A stretch of DNA of 64,000 nucleotides, from positions 45,756,001 to 45,820,000 of the forward strand of contig OZ231127.1 in NCBI GenBank assembly GCA_965153355.1, written 5' to 3'. Of the stretch, positions 36,525 to 49,840 are shown piece after piece. The position numbers and the translations under genes were made by a program. The notes below the pieces were generated by a model. The model worked only from the letters and a program-made list of their open reading frames with translations. It was not told the DNA's origin and searched no databases. The DNA is from Flaccisagitta enflata. Lineage: Eukaryota; Chaetognatha; Sagittoidea; Aphragmophora. Positions within the stretch are counted from its first letter, which is position 1; the number at the start of each line of letters is the position of its first letter.

Positions 36525-37440
36525 AGAATAAAATTAATGAATCTGAATATGATGATTCAGAGATGCGCTCAGAAAACGAGGATCTGAATAGTCTAGGATG
36601 TTAGGGTTAAAAATTTTTTTGAATTTTTTTTATTGCCTAACTTTACTAAATTTAGGAATCTAGTCTATTTTCAAGTGCTCTTTCATGTAAAAAGCAGATC
36701 TAAGTCAAAAGATGAAAAAGTTGCTGCAAATTGCTGCAAATACTTGGAAACTTTGCTGTAAATATCTTTAATCACATAAAAAGTTGAGTTAAAGTCACAA
36801 AACCTTGTTTTAATCTACATAAGTGTATAAAGAATAGAATTAATGAATCTGAATATGATGATTCAGAGATGCGCTCAGAAAATGAGGATCTGAATAATCT
36901 AGGATGTTAGGGTTAAAAATTTTTCTGAATTTTTTTTATAGCCTAACTTTAAAAAATTTTGGAATCTAGTCTATTTTTAAGTGCTCTTTCATATAAAAAG
37001 CAGATCTAAGTCAAAAGATAAACAAGTTGCTGCAAATTGCTGCAAATACTTGGAAACTTTGCTATTAATATCTTTAATTACATAAGAAGTTGAGTTAAAG
37101 CCACAAAATCTTGTTTAAATCTACATAAGTGTATTAAGAATAGAATTAATGAATCTGAATATGATGATTCAGAGATGCGCTCAGAAAACAAGGATCTGAA
37201 TAGTCTAGGATGTTAGGGTTAAAATTTTTCTGAATTTTTTTTATTGCCTAACTTAACTAAATTTAGGAATCTAGTCTATTTTTAAGTGCTCTTTCATATA
37301 AAAAGCAGATCTAAGTCAAAAGATGAACAAGTTGCTGCAAATTGCTGCAAATACTTGGAAACTTTGCTGTAAATATCTTTAATTACATAAAAAGTTGAGT
37401 TAAAGCCACAAAACCTTGTTTAAATCTACATAAGTGTATA
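36525..37440. repeat. Tandem repeat, 306-bp unit, three copies
   Basis: ATCTGAATATGATGATTCAG occurs at 36541, 36847 and 37153, a spacing of 306 bp. Each unit includes TTGCTGCAAATTGCTGCAAA and ends ATCTACATAAGTGTAT. The opposite arm has related units near 63390-64000. Confidence 0.85.
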
Positions 37441-39115
37441 AGCCACTATCTGGTGAGATTTTAGGATGTTTCAGCAAATTTATGAGATGCAGCACCTTGC
37501 TGAGATATTGCATTAAATTGTGAAATATAAGTGAATAAATATATCTACTGTTGGACACAATATAACATGAATTTTGTATTTTCATTAGGACATAGGTTTG
37601 AATAGTGTGCATTAACAAACTTACAAAGAGCAATTTGTAGTGATATTAATCCTTAGGGTTTTCCCTTGGAAAATCTCCTGGTAGAAAAACTTTTAAAAGT
37701 GAACTGAGCATTGATGCAAAATATCAAAGTTAGCTCTTGGATTTCCCAGGTTAAATCCCCAGTTAAAATCAAATTGCAGAGTGAAGCGGGCTTTACTGAA
37801 AAATATTAGTTTGCTCCTGAGGAATTCCTAATTATAATTATTTTTTTTAGTAAACATGGTTTTGCTGAAAACAAGGCACAAAGAGCACGGATTTGCATTT
37901 TTGTCTTAAACGAATTGTTTGAAGAAATCAGCCTCACAACTTTTTTTATTCATTAATAGATGTCTTGTTTTTGGTTCTCAACAAAAGACCAGCGATTACA
38001 ATGTAAGAAATTGATGATAAACTCGATGACAGGCACCAAAGGCAAGAGAGTACCTGGCCTTCAACAAGAGTATTACAACAGATCATTTCCGCTACAATTT
38101 CGATGTGATTTCGACGCGCCTCTTAATCGCCACACGACTTCCATTTCTGGTTAACGCTAAAACTGTGGTTTCCAATTATTTTTTTCCAGTTTTCAGGGCA
38201 CTCATCATTTGTTGTATTGGCATTGTCCTTCCATTAATCAGTTTCTATGAGTATTGATTTTACAACCTTATTGTTACTGTCAAACATTTGGCATGGGTCT
38301 TTTTTTTATCATTACTTCTAGAAAACCACACCCAAATTAGGCTGAGTTTTAAGTCACTTTCCCTGTATTTGGCTATTTTTTATGCAAATTTTTCCATTTT
38401 CTTGTCAAGGGGATTAATGTTTTATTGGTGATACTAACAACGTGATTTTGTTAGCACTATCACATGCTAGTGTTCTTATATGCAAAATAAACACAAGGAA
38501 ATTAGAGGAGAGAGAGAGAGAAAAACCATAAAGTGCGACCTATCAAATGAATTGGAACTTTATCAGGATTAACATTATGCTGTCAAAAAATAGGTCAAAT
38601 CAACATAAAAAATTTTCTTTGCAAAATAATGCTTAAAATCTTGAATTTTTTATTTTTTCTCAAAAAGCACCTTGGGTAAGATTTTCTACTTGATGGTTCT
38701 TGGTTTCTATACTCATAAACTCTGCAAAAGTGCAAAAAAAAGTAAAATCATTCTTGTCTCAAACCTTATGTGAGACAGTAGTGTTATATACAGACACATC
38801 CTGTGACTGTCACTTAGCAAGTGAATGAAGAAGTTGTAGAAATGCTCAATTACGTTCAAAGAATTAGAAGAATAGGCAGTGGCACTAAGAAATCTTATTC
38901 TTTTTGAAAAATAGGTGAATCTGTCTATTACCCTCCCCAAACAAGTTCAACATGACTAAGTAAACTATTGGGCCTGTTATGATTCCAATATTCATGAATA
39001 TTGGCCTTATCCCAGTCTGTTGTTTCTCTTTAAGTTGGGTTTATGGGGTAGTCCCAGATGGACATTTAACTTTTGGTTCAACACAGAATTGAGGTATGAA
39101 ACAGTTTGTGTGCTA

Positions 39116-39659
39116 CAGGGTCTTCAATCTCGACTGGGAAAAAGTGTTAAGCTTTTGCTCTCAGCTGCTTCTTCTTACTAGTCAGGAATTTGTTTTCTTT
39201 TATAGTACTATGTTTGACGTTTTTTGTGTCAAAATTTCATTGGTCTGCGTCAAATATTTTGCCTACAACATCAATTTTAAGTAAAACATGTATTTATGAC
39301 TCAAGCTTCATTTCTCTTTTTTTCATCAGAACTTTTTTCCCTCATTTTTGATCAGTTTGAGCTACAAATACCTAAAAGTCTCAAATTAAAGATTTTTTTT
39401 AAAATTTGTAAAGATATCTTTAACTGAAACAAATCTGATATTAGCTGCTCATGAAAAGGCTAAATTTAGCTATATCTGAAAATGCTTGTTTTTCTTTAAA
39501 TTGATGTTGTGGTCAAAGTATTCAACACAGATTAATGAAATTTTGACACAAAAAACGTCAAACATAATACTGCAAAAGAAAAGAAATTCCAAACTAGTGA
39601 GAAAAACCAGCTGAGAGCAAAAGCTTAACACTTTTTCCCAGTCCAGATTGAAGACCCTG
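39116..39659. mobile_element. 544-bp TA foldback element with a natural empty site
   Basis: Palindromic element with ends CAGGGTCTTCAATC and arms of more than 200 bp, flanked by TA at 39114-39115 and 39660-39661. The homologous inverted arm near 61570 reads GTGTGC-TA-TGTCAAGC (as reverse complement) with a single TA, which proves the borders. The TA duplication fits Tc1/mariner-mobilised MITEs. Confidence 0.92.
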
Positions 39660-39879
39660 TATGTCAAGCATAGAAAGCCTCATTAAAGTATGGAGAGGGC
39701 TGATTTGCAGATAATGGACTGATGTGGGCCCTGGGTAGACAGATTTGAGACTTGAGAAGGCATACCCACAGATTGGGAATGAAGATTTGTCAAAGGGGAT
39801 GAATTACAAAATCCTGTACAACACACGACCTTGCATTTGTTTGACCATCTATTTAGTAATTCATTTGTCCCCCCTTCTG

Positions 39880-40320
39880 CCATCTCAGACCTGTAATTAG
39901 TCCTATAAGGCCTGCCCTCTTAGACCCTTGATCAGCCCTTTGAAACCTGAAATTAAATTAAATTAAATCAAAAAAGGTTTTTCAAGCCTCAGTATTGGTC
40001 ATCTACAAAATATTTTCTTAAGGCCCCTCCAAACCTCAATATTTTCTCTCTCAGACTTCAAACAGCCCTATCAAGCCTTATAAGATCTAGTCCTTCAATG
40101 CTTCCAGTCAGCCCTCATTGACCTCTATTCATATTAACTCCCAAAGGATTATTAACATTCAGGGGCCTTAAAGGCCTTGTCAGCCCTTTAACATTCTAAA
40201 ATCTTCTCAGTTAGGCTTTGGTCCTTGAATCAGGTCATATGCCTCTTCAAGTCAGCCTTGAAGCAGCGTTCTTAATATCAGACCTTCAATCAATACCTTA
40301 TACAGTGGGACGAACAAAAG
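39880..40320. repeat. Degenerate 21-bp minisatellite-like block in the left arm
   Basis: Irregular units such as CAGCCCTTTGAAACCTGAAA and TCAGCCCTTTAACATTC; it matches the inverted region 61140-61530 in the other arm. Confidence 0.6.
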
Positions 40321-40479
40321 TGCCTCTGTGTTTTACTGGATTTTGTCCCCTTTAGGATTGCTTCCCTGCTTCCTCCTACAATCACAGTCATACAAGGCAG
40401 AGCAAAGGGTTTCACTGACTACATATTGTCAATGGGTGACTAGTACTATCTTCGCCAAAAGAAACGCGACACACATTCG

Positions 40480-41880
40480 TTCATAAAACTTGAAAGCTCC
40501 CACTGTCGCAACATAATTTTGAAATTCGATTTGACGCATATTTCGATAAAACATTTCAAAATGCTCTATTTAGTGCTAGTTTGATTCTCATATGAGTGTC
40601 CAAAGAGTCAAAAATTAATTTTCAAAATCCTCTAAAATATTCCCCAAAAAAACTTTGTTTTGGTGCAATTGACTGATGAACTACCGACAACTACTCATAT
40701 GTGGTACCGTTACCAAGGTAAAAAGATGGTTTATCACCTCACAAGGTTCCAAAATTGAGTCGCCATGCAATCCGCCAAAAAAGTTTGAAGTGTTTGCCAT
40801 GCTCTCGATGAAAATGATAAAATTTGATAAAACATCACTGTTGTTTGAATGTTTTCCCTCCATGGCGGTCGTGCACTGATATCATCATTTTAACTCGCCT
40901 CTCCTCGCGTTCCGTTTAAGGAGTGAATGACATTATGTAGCATTACCAACAAATATTATAGATGATGTGAGGGCATGTTTAAGTTGTATCAAAAGTCAAT
41001 CCAGGATCAAATATATCTTTTTATGTTTGTACAAAAAATTAGCCTTTATAAGCCATGGTTCATGTTGAAAATATTTTTTTTGTGACAAATGTCATGTAAG
41101 TGTCGATTACCATTCATTTACAGCGGGGATTCGTTCAGAAGTATGGAATAACCGAGTTTCACTGTAAAAGCATCGAGGTAAAAATGAGGCTGTAAAAAGA
41201 AAGATTACTACACCTCTTGTTTGCAGCATAAGTTTCAGCTTGCTAGTAACAGCCGTCTAGTAATAAATGACAGCTAAAGTTTGCGTGGTTCCTACTGTGG
41301 CTTATCATGTAATGATTCTCATATAGTTAAGAATCACTTTGCATCAATCACAAGCCGAGTCACCTTGTTTGTAAACAAAAGGTCTCCATGACAATCACTG
41401 AAGCTTTGGTAGATTTCGCTTATAGAAACTTTTGCTCCGCTAACGCAAAAGTTTTTTTTTTTCAAGGAAGAATTGGTAAAGGAACAGATCAACGCCAATT
41501 GTATGGAGCAACAAATCTGTTTGTCTAACAACGCATAGTAAATTCGGTAAGGAGACAGATCTCCACTTGCCCCACTCATGAAAGAGGACCAATGGACCAA
41601 TGGATTGACAAACCGTAAGACTGTCAAAGAGTTGCGCGACTAGAAAGAAGGAGAAATACAGCGACAGATTGATGTAAAATGACAGCCAGACCGAGTTTGA
41701 GAGAGACACACAGGGACAGACAGACACAGATGGAAATAACAAATATGCAAACTGACAAATGGAGAAACAATGAGAAGATATGTTTCGTTCTATGCAGGCA
41801 GCGCACATCTTACGTTGACAAAAGACATAGTAAAGATCTACTCAATTTGATATTGTTAGCGGGATTTAACACGCACTGCA
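40480..41880. other. No gene seen
   Basis: Spacer after the left inverted arm. Open frames at 41334-41808 have no recognisable domain and overlap each other. Confidence 0.5.
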
Positions 41881-41903
41881 GCAATGTACACAATGGTAAA
41901 GAC

Positions 41904-42329
<426 letters not shown>

Positions 42330-42616
42330 CGGCTACGCGTATCAATAACTCATTCAGGTTCCAACATTGACGTCGTCTCCAACAGCAAGGCGACTACCGC
42401 GATGACATATGTCGGCTTTTTGCTGCTGCTTCCCATCTGCGGCCTACAATGACGGCGTGGACATCTTGCCATGATTCCGGCAATTTCGGCGGACTGGTGA
42501 GGGTTTTAGAAGGCCTGTATCCACACAAGACAGTCACTTTGATATGGCCATTCACTTGCTCCCTGCATTAGTTCACTAGCCTGGTTCACTCGCTTGCTAC
42601 CTCCATTCTCATACTA

Positions 42617-42856
42617 AGGGCGTGTTTCTAGTGACAACAGCGAATTCGATCCTACCCATTGATCGCGATTACAGCGTGAACACATATTCATGAATTTCAA
42701 CTGTCCCGCGAAGTTGTGAGCCAAGTGAGTGAGCGAGCCTGTGAACGGAGCATGTAGCGAAGCGGATCGAGTGAGCGGTTGGAGCGAACAAACGTAGCGA
42801 GCGACCGAGTGGCCCGTTGAAAACGTGATTGTCACGACTAGAAACAGGCCCTTACT
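42617..42856. mobile_element. Short inverted-repeat element (MITE-like)
   Basis: AAGGGCGTGTTTCTAGTGAC at the left and, reversed, AAGGGCCTGTTTCTAGTCGT at the right. Between them is a GAGCGAG/GTGAGCGAGCGA-type region. No clear target duplication. Confidence 0.6.
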
Positions 42857-43137
42857 TAGCTCATTCCCTTGACCTTGTGGGATAGGTCGTTCCATGGATG
42901 TTTGATCAGGCTGTTAAAGTGATACACCTAATTGATTTTTTTTTCTGGAAAAACAGAGGTGAACACGGCAATTGATCGCGATTGTTGAACCAGCAGATTG
43001 CTTCAAAACGCGGACACGCAACTGCCTTGCCGTATAGACTCGTAGGTTGGTAGGTCGGTAGGTTGGTTCATCCAATTCTTGAACTGCGAGCGGTTTGTGC
43101 GAGTCTAAAATGTGTAACCCGCATTACTTGTTATCCG

Positions 43138-43290
43138 TTTTTAGTCGCGTGCAAGCGACTCTACAACCCACTTTGTCCATCGGACTGTTGGTCCATTGGT
43201 CCTTGGTCCATCAGTCCGTCAGTTTGTTGGTCAATCATTACTGCTCCTTTCCACCCACATGCGACTAGGGTAGCCGTGTATCCAGCCTTG
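43138..43290 (+). mobile_element. GTCC hairpin element
   Basis: TTTTTAGTCGCGTGCAAGCGACTCTACAACCCACTTTGTCC start; ATGCGACTAGGGTAGCCGTG and TATCCAGCCTTG end. Confidence 0.75.
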
Positions 43291-43332
43291 TTGTTTTCAC
43301 AGTTGAAGTATTCAGTTGATCAATCAGTTGAC

Positions 43333-43585
43333 TTTTTGATTACGGACACCCAACTGTATGAGGCTTTGTCTGTCTGTCCGTTTGTCTGTTGGTTGCTCCG
43401 TCCATCCGTCACACACAATTGTCACGCTCGAGTTGAAAACGCGTAAAACGCGTAAAACGCGTATTTAGGATGCTGCAGTTGATGTTGTTTGTGTTTGTGT
43501 GTGTTGGAGGGGGGTTGGGGTGAGACGGGAGGTTGGATGCCCCTGCTTACCTGTCAGCAACGATATTGTGACCCCGCATCACGTG
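43333..43585 (+). mobile_element. GTCC element, GACCCCGC-ended subtype
   Basis: TTTTTGATTACGGACACCCAACTGTATGAGGC start; GTCTGTCTGTCCG; end GATATTGTGACCCCGCATCA. The hairpin is partly decayed. Confidence 0.6.
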
Positions 43586-43971
43586 TATCATTAGAGATCT
43601 CGAATGATCATTTCCAAGATCATCAAAATTCTGACAATAACAATGCATGGACGAAATGCTACTGGCTCACGTAATTGAAATGGATAATCTGATTTGGTTT
43701 ATTCTGGTAGACAGACGTATTTGGAGTTAGCACAAGCACAAAAATAGAACTTTCAATATTCAGCTTTTTGTAAAATCAAATTCTTAAATTTCTTTTCCCG
43801 TTGAGAAAAACCTTAGATTCAGTTCAGTAACTGCCTGTTGAAAAGATGGAATCTTATTTGGAATGTCATTCATTGCAGGTAGCATCGACTAAGCACTCGG
43901 CAAAGATCCACGCAAGAAAAACAAACAATGAGGATCATGCATGGTATAAACCTTTGTGTGTGTAAGCGTGC

Positions 43972-43972
<1 letters not shown>

Positions 43973-44069
<97 letters not shown>
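43973..44069. repeat. (GT)n microsatellite
   Basis: About 48 GT units. Confidence 0.97.
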
Positions 44070-44070
<1 letters not shown>

Positions 44071-44686
44071 TGTGTGTTTGATAACCAGATAAAAATGACA
44101 GATGACAGACAGTAACAGAATGTTGTTTTTTTCTATATATCGCAATGCATTTTTAATTGGCAGGTTCTTCCTCCAAGATATTCGATCATTATTGCAGTAC
44201 GGACAGAAGGAAACAAAGCTAAATACACTTCTACTTCAGTCACATGATGGTCGATGTACAGAATGCCACTGAAGAAAACATTTGCCAAAAAAGGTAAAAA
44301 ACACTCAAGTAGGTCAATAGGTTGACCTAAGCCCGGTAATTAATCAAGCTTTTGTCTGAGGGACCGATGGAACAGTTGATTAGCAGACATAATCTCTTTT
44401 GACATGCTTGAATGTGCAAAAAAAAAAACAAGCATTTTTGCAGGAGCAGTATAGCAAAAATCACTCATAAACGCTGAAAAAGCAGTGTTATGGACCAACC
44501 AAGCTCACTATCAACTGTCACTGACTGACTGACTGACGTAGCTGGTTATACAGTTGCGTGCACCCGACTGCGTGTTTTCTTTTTCATTGGCTGACTAAAA
44601 ATTTTGACGCATTGAGCGTGAGTGTTCACCCTTTCCTCATTCATTTAATTTCAGGTAATAGAATCGTTTATGGCTTAAAATTATTG

Positions 44687-44925
44687 TTTTTAGTCGCGTG
44701 TTACGCGACTCTATAAGCCACTTCTCGGTCCGTCCGTCAGTCTGTTGTTTGGTTGGTCCGTCCATCACAAAGTCGTTTAAAAGGGGTTTTAAACATTTTT
44801 AAGACATTTTGAAGGATTTAAGGCATCAATAAGCACTTGTTGGTTTGTCTGTTTGTCTGTCTGTTGGTCCCTCAGTCTGTCAGTCTGTTGGTCAGTCTGT
44901 CACAAAGTTGTTTTAAAGGCTTTTC
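44687..44925 (+). mobile_element. GTCC hairpin element, 3' end unclear
   Basis: TTTTTAGTCGCGTGTTACGCGACTCTATAAGCC is an intact 5' hairpin followed by GGTCCGTCCGTCAG. The rest holds two GTCTGT-type tracts with no recognisable 3' end. Confidence 0.55.
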
Positions 44926-45126
44926 ATTGCATTTCTTATCTCTCTCATTTTGATACATTGTTTTCATAAAATGTATTTGTTTGTGTTTCTTATGAAATTA
45001 CAAATCATCATCATTGAACAGTCGTTTCATCTTTGTCTTTGAAAAAAGATTGTTTGTCCGTCTGTCTGCCTGACATTTTTTGAAAGTGCTGACGCACATG
45101 ACTTAGGTCTAATGACCTTGTTAATA

Positions 45127-45349
45127 CAACAAGTGACGCGGGGTCACAATATTGTTGCGGACGGGTGGGAGGGGCGGCCAACCCCCATTCACACCCAATC
45201 CCTTTCCCAAAACAGCGCATACACAAAAAGCTTCCAAAACGCTTGTTTTCCCACTTTTTGACTCATGCTGACGGACCAATGGATGGACCAACAGACCGAT
45301 GGACGGACGGACAAAGCCTCTTATAGAGTTGTGTGTCCGCAACTAAAAA
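45127..45349 (-). mobile_element. GTCC hairpin element, GACCCCGCGTCAC-ended subtype
   Basis: AACAAGTGACGCGGGGTCAC at one end; (GGAC)n, CCTCTTATAGAGTT and the hairpin end GTGTCCGCAACTAAAAA at the other. The inner GTTGCGGAC matches the hairpin arm AGTTGCGGAC. Confidence 0.75.
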
Positions 45350-45774
45350 TGGGTTCAGTAGAATCATTTTACAACCTCTTGTATAGTTACAGAGTTGGAA
45401 AATCATGTAAGGGATAAATCAGAATCCTTGAGGCTCAGAATGAACCCTAAAATGCAGTTTTAAGACTTCTGCCAAAATGGCAACAAAATGCTTCTACTTT
45501 TACCTTATATTTGCTGATGAAATTTTTGGAAGTTTGATGATTCATATAAAGACCAATACTTAAAATGAACATCCAATTAGAGCATAAAAAAAATTCAAAA
45601 AATATTTTCTCTAAATTTTTGTCAATAAAAACAATAAACACAGACTTCTGCTTTTGTGGCCACAGGGCCCATATGCGATTCTATTGAATTGGAGTGAGAG
45701 GAAGCAGAACAGCGGTAGTCCTGTAGAACACAGGGGGATTTTCGTTTGTTGTCCGTCCATCCATCCATATGTCT

Positions 45775-45915
45775 ACCCCAGGCCCTCTCATGCCTGAAAG
45801 CTGCCCTATCACGCCTTAAATCTGCCCTCAGGCCTGAAATCTGCCATCTCAAGCCTTGAATCTGCATGAGAGGGTAGATTTCAGGCCTAATCGGGCAGAT
45901 TTCAGGCCTGAGAGG
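45775..45915. repeat. 21-bp minisatellite (GGCCTGAAATCTGCCCT family), with inverted orientation change
   Basis: Units CTCAGGCCTGAAATCTGCCC run to about 45865 and then continue as the reverse complement. The block is bracketed by the motif TGTAGAACACAGGGGGA at 45723 and its inverse near 46048. Confidence 0.7.
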
Positions 45916-45939
45916 GCCTGGGGGGGATGGACAGACGGA

Positions 45940-46042
45940 AGGATAAACGAACAAATGAACAAACGAACAAACGATCAAACGAACAAACAAACAAACGAAC
46001 AAACAAACAAACAAACAAACAAACAAACGAACAAACAAACAG
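45940..46042. repeat. (AAAC/GAAC)n tetranucleotide tract
   Basis: About 25 tandem tetranucleotides AAAC with GAAC variants. Confidence 0.9.
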
Positions 46043-46753
46043 ATGAAAGTCCCCCTGTGTTCTACATGATTTTGCCTAAAACCCGGAATACAATCTCAGA
46101 CCCAGGTCCCGACCATGCCCACCTAGAGTTTACCTATACGCTTTTTTATATGTCTGTTCGTCACATTTTTGAATTGCGGGGTTTTTTATATTACTGCTCG
46201 TGCCCAACCGTCCGCGACTGGATTGCCTTGTTAGTGTTAACCTCACTATTCATTATTTTTTTCTTCAGGGTGGATAATGTTGATTTTGAAGGAACTCACG
46301 AGAATCAAGTATAAAAGAAGAAGTTAAAAATCCAAAAGGGGAACTGCTGCATCAATGGGGATATTTACATTAGATTGCCATAGCTGATCTCATATTTGTG
46401 CATTCTCCCTTTATGATTCTATTTTGTTGCCTTTTGATGTTAATGAAAAACTCAATGAAGGACTTTGATCATTCTATTTCATAGTCTTTGTGATATATTT
46501 TCTAAATGTTGCATAACTTTTGACAAGTCCTATGATAATTTCTGAAGAGGGAATGTTTTTTCAGAAATTTAAAGGATAGTTGTGATGGGTCCGGATTAAA
46601 CACCAGTAAGAGCTCCAAAGGCTCTTGTCCTTATTATAGATATTGTTGAGTAGTAATGTTGTCCAACTTTCATAGTTAGTGATTTGTTGTTTTTTCATCA
46701 GTGTGTAAGTAATCATGCCCTTCTCTGTTTTCCTTTTGTCTCTGTGATAAACT

Positions 46754-47101
<348 letters not shown>

Positions 47102-47123
47102 AATAGATAGGGGTATTGACGCA

Positions 47124-47338
47124 ACAAGGCCAGATACTCGGCTACCATAATTGCGTGCATAGGGGCAGTAATAAAAAAAGGTTGACAATGCAATAGGGCA
47201 GGAGCAGTGATGCAGTAACTACCTGTACAATACAAAAAGTAAAAAAAGTACAGTTTGACCAATGAACCGACCAATGGACCAAAAAACAGACAAAACGGGT
47301 TGTAGAGTCGCGTGCACGCATCTTAAAACAGCTTTCCA
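47124..47338 (-). mobile_element. GTCC hairpin element
   Basis: CAAGGCCAGATACTCGGCTACC to GGGTTGTAGAGTCGCGTGCACGC. The terminal AAAAA side is decayed. Confidence 0.65.
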
Positions 47339-47339
47339 A

Positions 47340-48325
47340 AGTTACTGATGCAGGAAGTTGCACTAATCGCTCAGTAGAGTTGTGTAGTACTATCCAATTC
47401 AGTCGACATGTGCTGAAGGCTTGGTAAACCTGCATGTCCTCACTGCTGTAACTACCGTACAAATGGAATTTATGATTCAGATGTAAATTTCAATTTTTTT
47501 TTTGTATCTTAGAATGTGCTAGTAAAAAAACGCCTTAGGGCTAATTTTACCTCTTAGGCAATCCCAGTGGGTCAGTCTAGCCTGGAAATTTTCAACAACC
47601 TAATGCAGCCAAACCAAGCACAGCAGAGGCGAAGTTGTTTATTTTGTTGATAGTATGTACAGTCATGAATCAATAAATCAAACTCAGACTATTTGTTTCC
47701 AAAATTTGTCCTCATTACAGTCATCCCTTAAATAAAAAAAAAGATTTACTTCATGAAAAATGAACGGTCCTCTCTTCCTTAATCAATCAACGGTTAGAAT
47801 TTTTTCTAAAGGGTCTTTTTTGGGGCTACTGAATTTCCCGAGTTGAATGATCATGAGTTGTGCTCATCGAGCAGTCCTAGATTAAGGAATGTGGCAATAT
47901 GTTATGTAACAAGCAATGAGTTCCAATGACAAAACAGATTCCATAGCCTGAATGATATGTAATTATGAATGCTACTAAAATCATTTGGCCTCTCTCCTCC
48001 TCCTTCTCCTGCAAAAATGGAGAAGAAAATCCAACGGTAGTGCGGAGGAGTGAAACCGGCGCCGCCTAATTTATTTTTTGTCAAAAATCGCTCTAGTTAA
48101 GTTATATTTATATATATGACATATTTTATCTTGTTTATATTGCATATATAAAGAAACAATATCATATCAAGGATTATTTATCAGTGTGGGCCACGAGCAG
48201 TCCAATATACAGTGTGAAACAGGCATTTTTTAATCATATATTCAACCAATGCTGAGCTGTAGTAATTTAATTGAATACAAACTCATAGAGGAGGCTCTAA
48301 ATATGCTGTCTTCAATCTTCATTCA
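47340..48325. other. No gene seen
   Basis: AT-rich spacer. A short G-poor open frame at 47902-48084 has no recognisable domain. Confidence 0.5.
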
Positions 48326-48327
48326 TA

Positions 48328-48533
48328 TTTTTAGTCGCGTGCTACGCGACTCTACACCTCGCTTTGTTGGTCCGTCTGTCGGTCCGTCGGTCGGTCCGAC
48401 CGTCTGTCACACTTTACTTTTTTTTGGTTTTTGCGGTCTATGGCCTCACTGCTCCTGCCCAAGTGATCAAGTGACCTCAAATACGGCCCCTGCCCACCCG
48501 CACGCGACTGGGGTAGCCGTGTATCCGGCCTTG
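48328..48533 (+). mobile_element. GTCC hairpin element, well preserved
   Basis: TTTTTAGTCGCGTGCTACGCGACTCTACACC, GGTCCGTC tract, then GCACGCGACTGGGGTAGCCG and TATCCGGCCTTGTT. The distal arm is a perfect complement of the first. Confidence 0.82.
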
Positions 48534-49039
48534 TTTTAATAGAATAAACTTCGTAAAATTTGCAAGCAAACGCCGTTGGCCGCGTCCAAATTGGCTTGGC
48601 GGCGCAGCGCGGCCAGCCTCGCAAAAGTTTAAAAAATCTAATCGAACAAAAATCCCTCCTGTGGCAGACTTTTAACATGCGCGCAAACTGTTTCTAAGCA
48701 AATGCCGCCGAATAATTTTTTTGTGGAATTGAAATTAACTATGAAGAAAACTATACAGTCTAGCATATTGTTGGAAAGCTCATGACAATAATATACACCA
48801 AAATGAGCAAAAAATAAGGATAATTGAGCAAGCATGCTCCAAAGTGAGTAAGCATTTCTTTAAATGAGCAGGTATACCTCAGGGTGGATTCAGATCTTTT
48901 TTTGAGCGAGTTAGCTCTAAACGGATGGAATTTACATAAAAATGAATCGAGTTTGGTCTTAGTTGAGCAAGTTTGCTCAAAAAATGAGCAAGTTTGTATA
49001 TGCAATGGTATATGCAATGTTCTTCAAAAATCAGCCAAT

Positions 49040-49130
49040 CTTTAGTCGCGTGCTACGCGACCCTGCCACTGCTATGTCTGTCTGTCGGTCTGTTGGCCCT
49101 GGAGGGGACGAATTCCTGTAGAACACAGGG
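49040..49130 (+). mobile_element. GTCC hairpin element, 3'-truncated
   Basis: TTTAGTCGCGTGCTACGCGACC and a short GTCTGT tract run directly into the GTAGAACACAGGGGGA motif of a different repeat family. Confidence 0.55.
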
Positions 49131-49274
49131 GGAATCTGTGAGTACATGCGTACATACATACATACCCCCTTCCCGCCCCATCCTAAGGGCTTAATTTTCT
49201 TCTGTTAATGTTCTGCTTTTGGCGGCGCAAAATTACGATTATATGAAGCGCTATTTGGTCAGATACCCAGACTG

Positions 49275-49820
49275 CAGGGTGTTTCACATCAAATGATATA
49301 TAAGAAAACAATGTTGTTCTGCTTCTAAAAATAAAACAATAATTCTGAAAATAGATTCATTAAGCTCCTAAGCTTCAATTTTTCTTGTAAAAATTTGATT
49401 GGTTTAAGTCGAGTAGTTTAGCCACAATATAGATTTGAAATAAAAATGAATATTTGCAGTCAATGTGTTTTTCATCCTTAAAGTTTTTCTATAAATCATT
49501 CTCACGTCTAAACGGATTAAGCTACAGATACCAGATTGGACTCAAATGAAAGAAAATTAAAATATTTGAGACCAATCTGGCATCTGTTGCTCAAACCGTT
49601 TGGTCGTGAGAATTATTTGAAGAATAACTTTTAGGATAAAAAAAAACATTGACAAAATTGATTGAATATTTATTTTACTTCAAATCTATATTGTGGCTAA
49701 ACTACTCAACTTAGACCAATGCAATTTTTACATGAAAAATTGGAGTTTAAGAGCTTTATAGATATTTTCAGAAGCAGAATGACATCGTTTCTTATACATC
49801 ATTTGATGTGAAACACCCTG
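49275..49820. mobile_element. 546-bp foldback element, CAGGGTGTTTCAC ends
   Basis: CAGGGTGTTTCACATCAAAT at the left and its complement at the right. The arms continue inward as a palindrome including AGCTACAGATACCAGATTGG at the centre. TA remains at the right (49821-49822) and reads TG at the left. Confidence 0.85.
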
Positions 49821-49840
49821 TATTTCAATATTGTATTCAA

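Larger units (their letters stand above)
36525..40476. repeat. Left arm of a large inverted repeat (~4 kb)
   Basis: Reverse-complement counterpart of 60972-64000, order preserved: 306-bp tandem units, the AAACATGGTTTTGCTGAAAA region (37854), the GTATTGGCATTGTCCTTCC region (38215), the GGGTCTTTTTTTTATC empty site (38295), CTTGATGGTTCTTGGTTTC (38690), the 544-bp foldback insertion (39116-39659), and the TTTTACTGGATTTTGTCCCC block (40332). Homology ends just after the CTATCTTCGCC end at 40446. Confidence 0.88.

Noticed and set aside
41334-41808. Overlapping minus-strand frames of about 100 codons
   Set aside because: No domain and frames conflict with each other.
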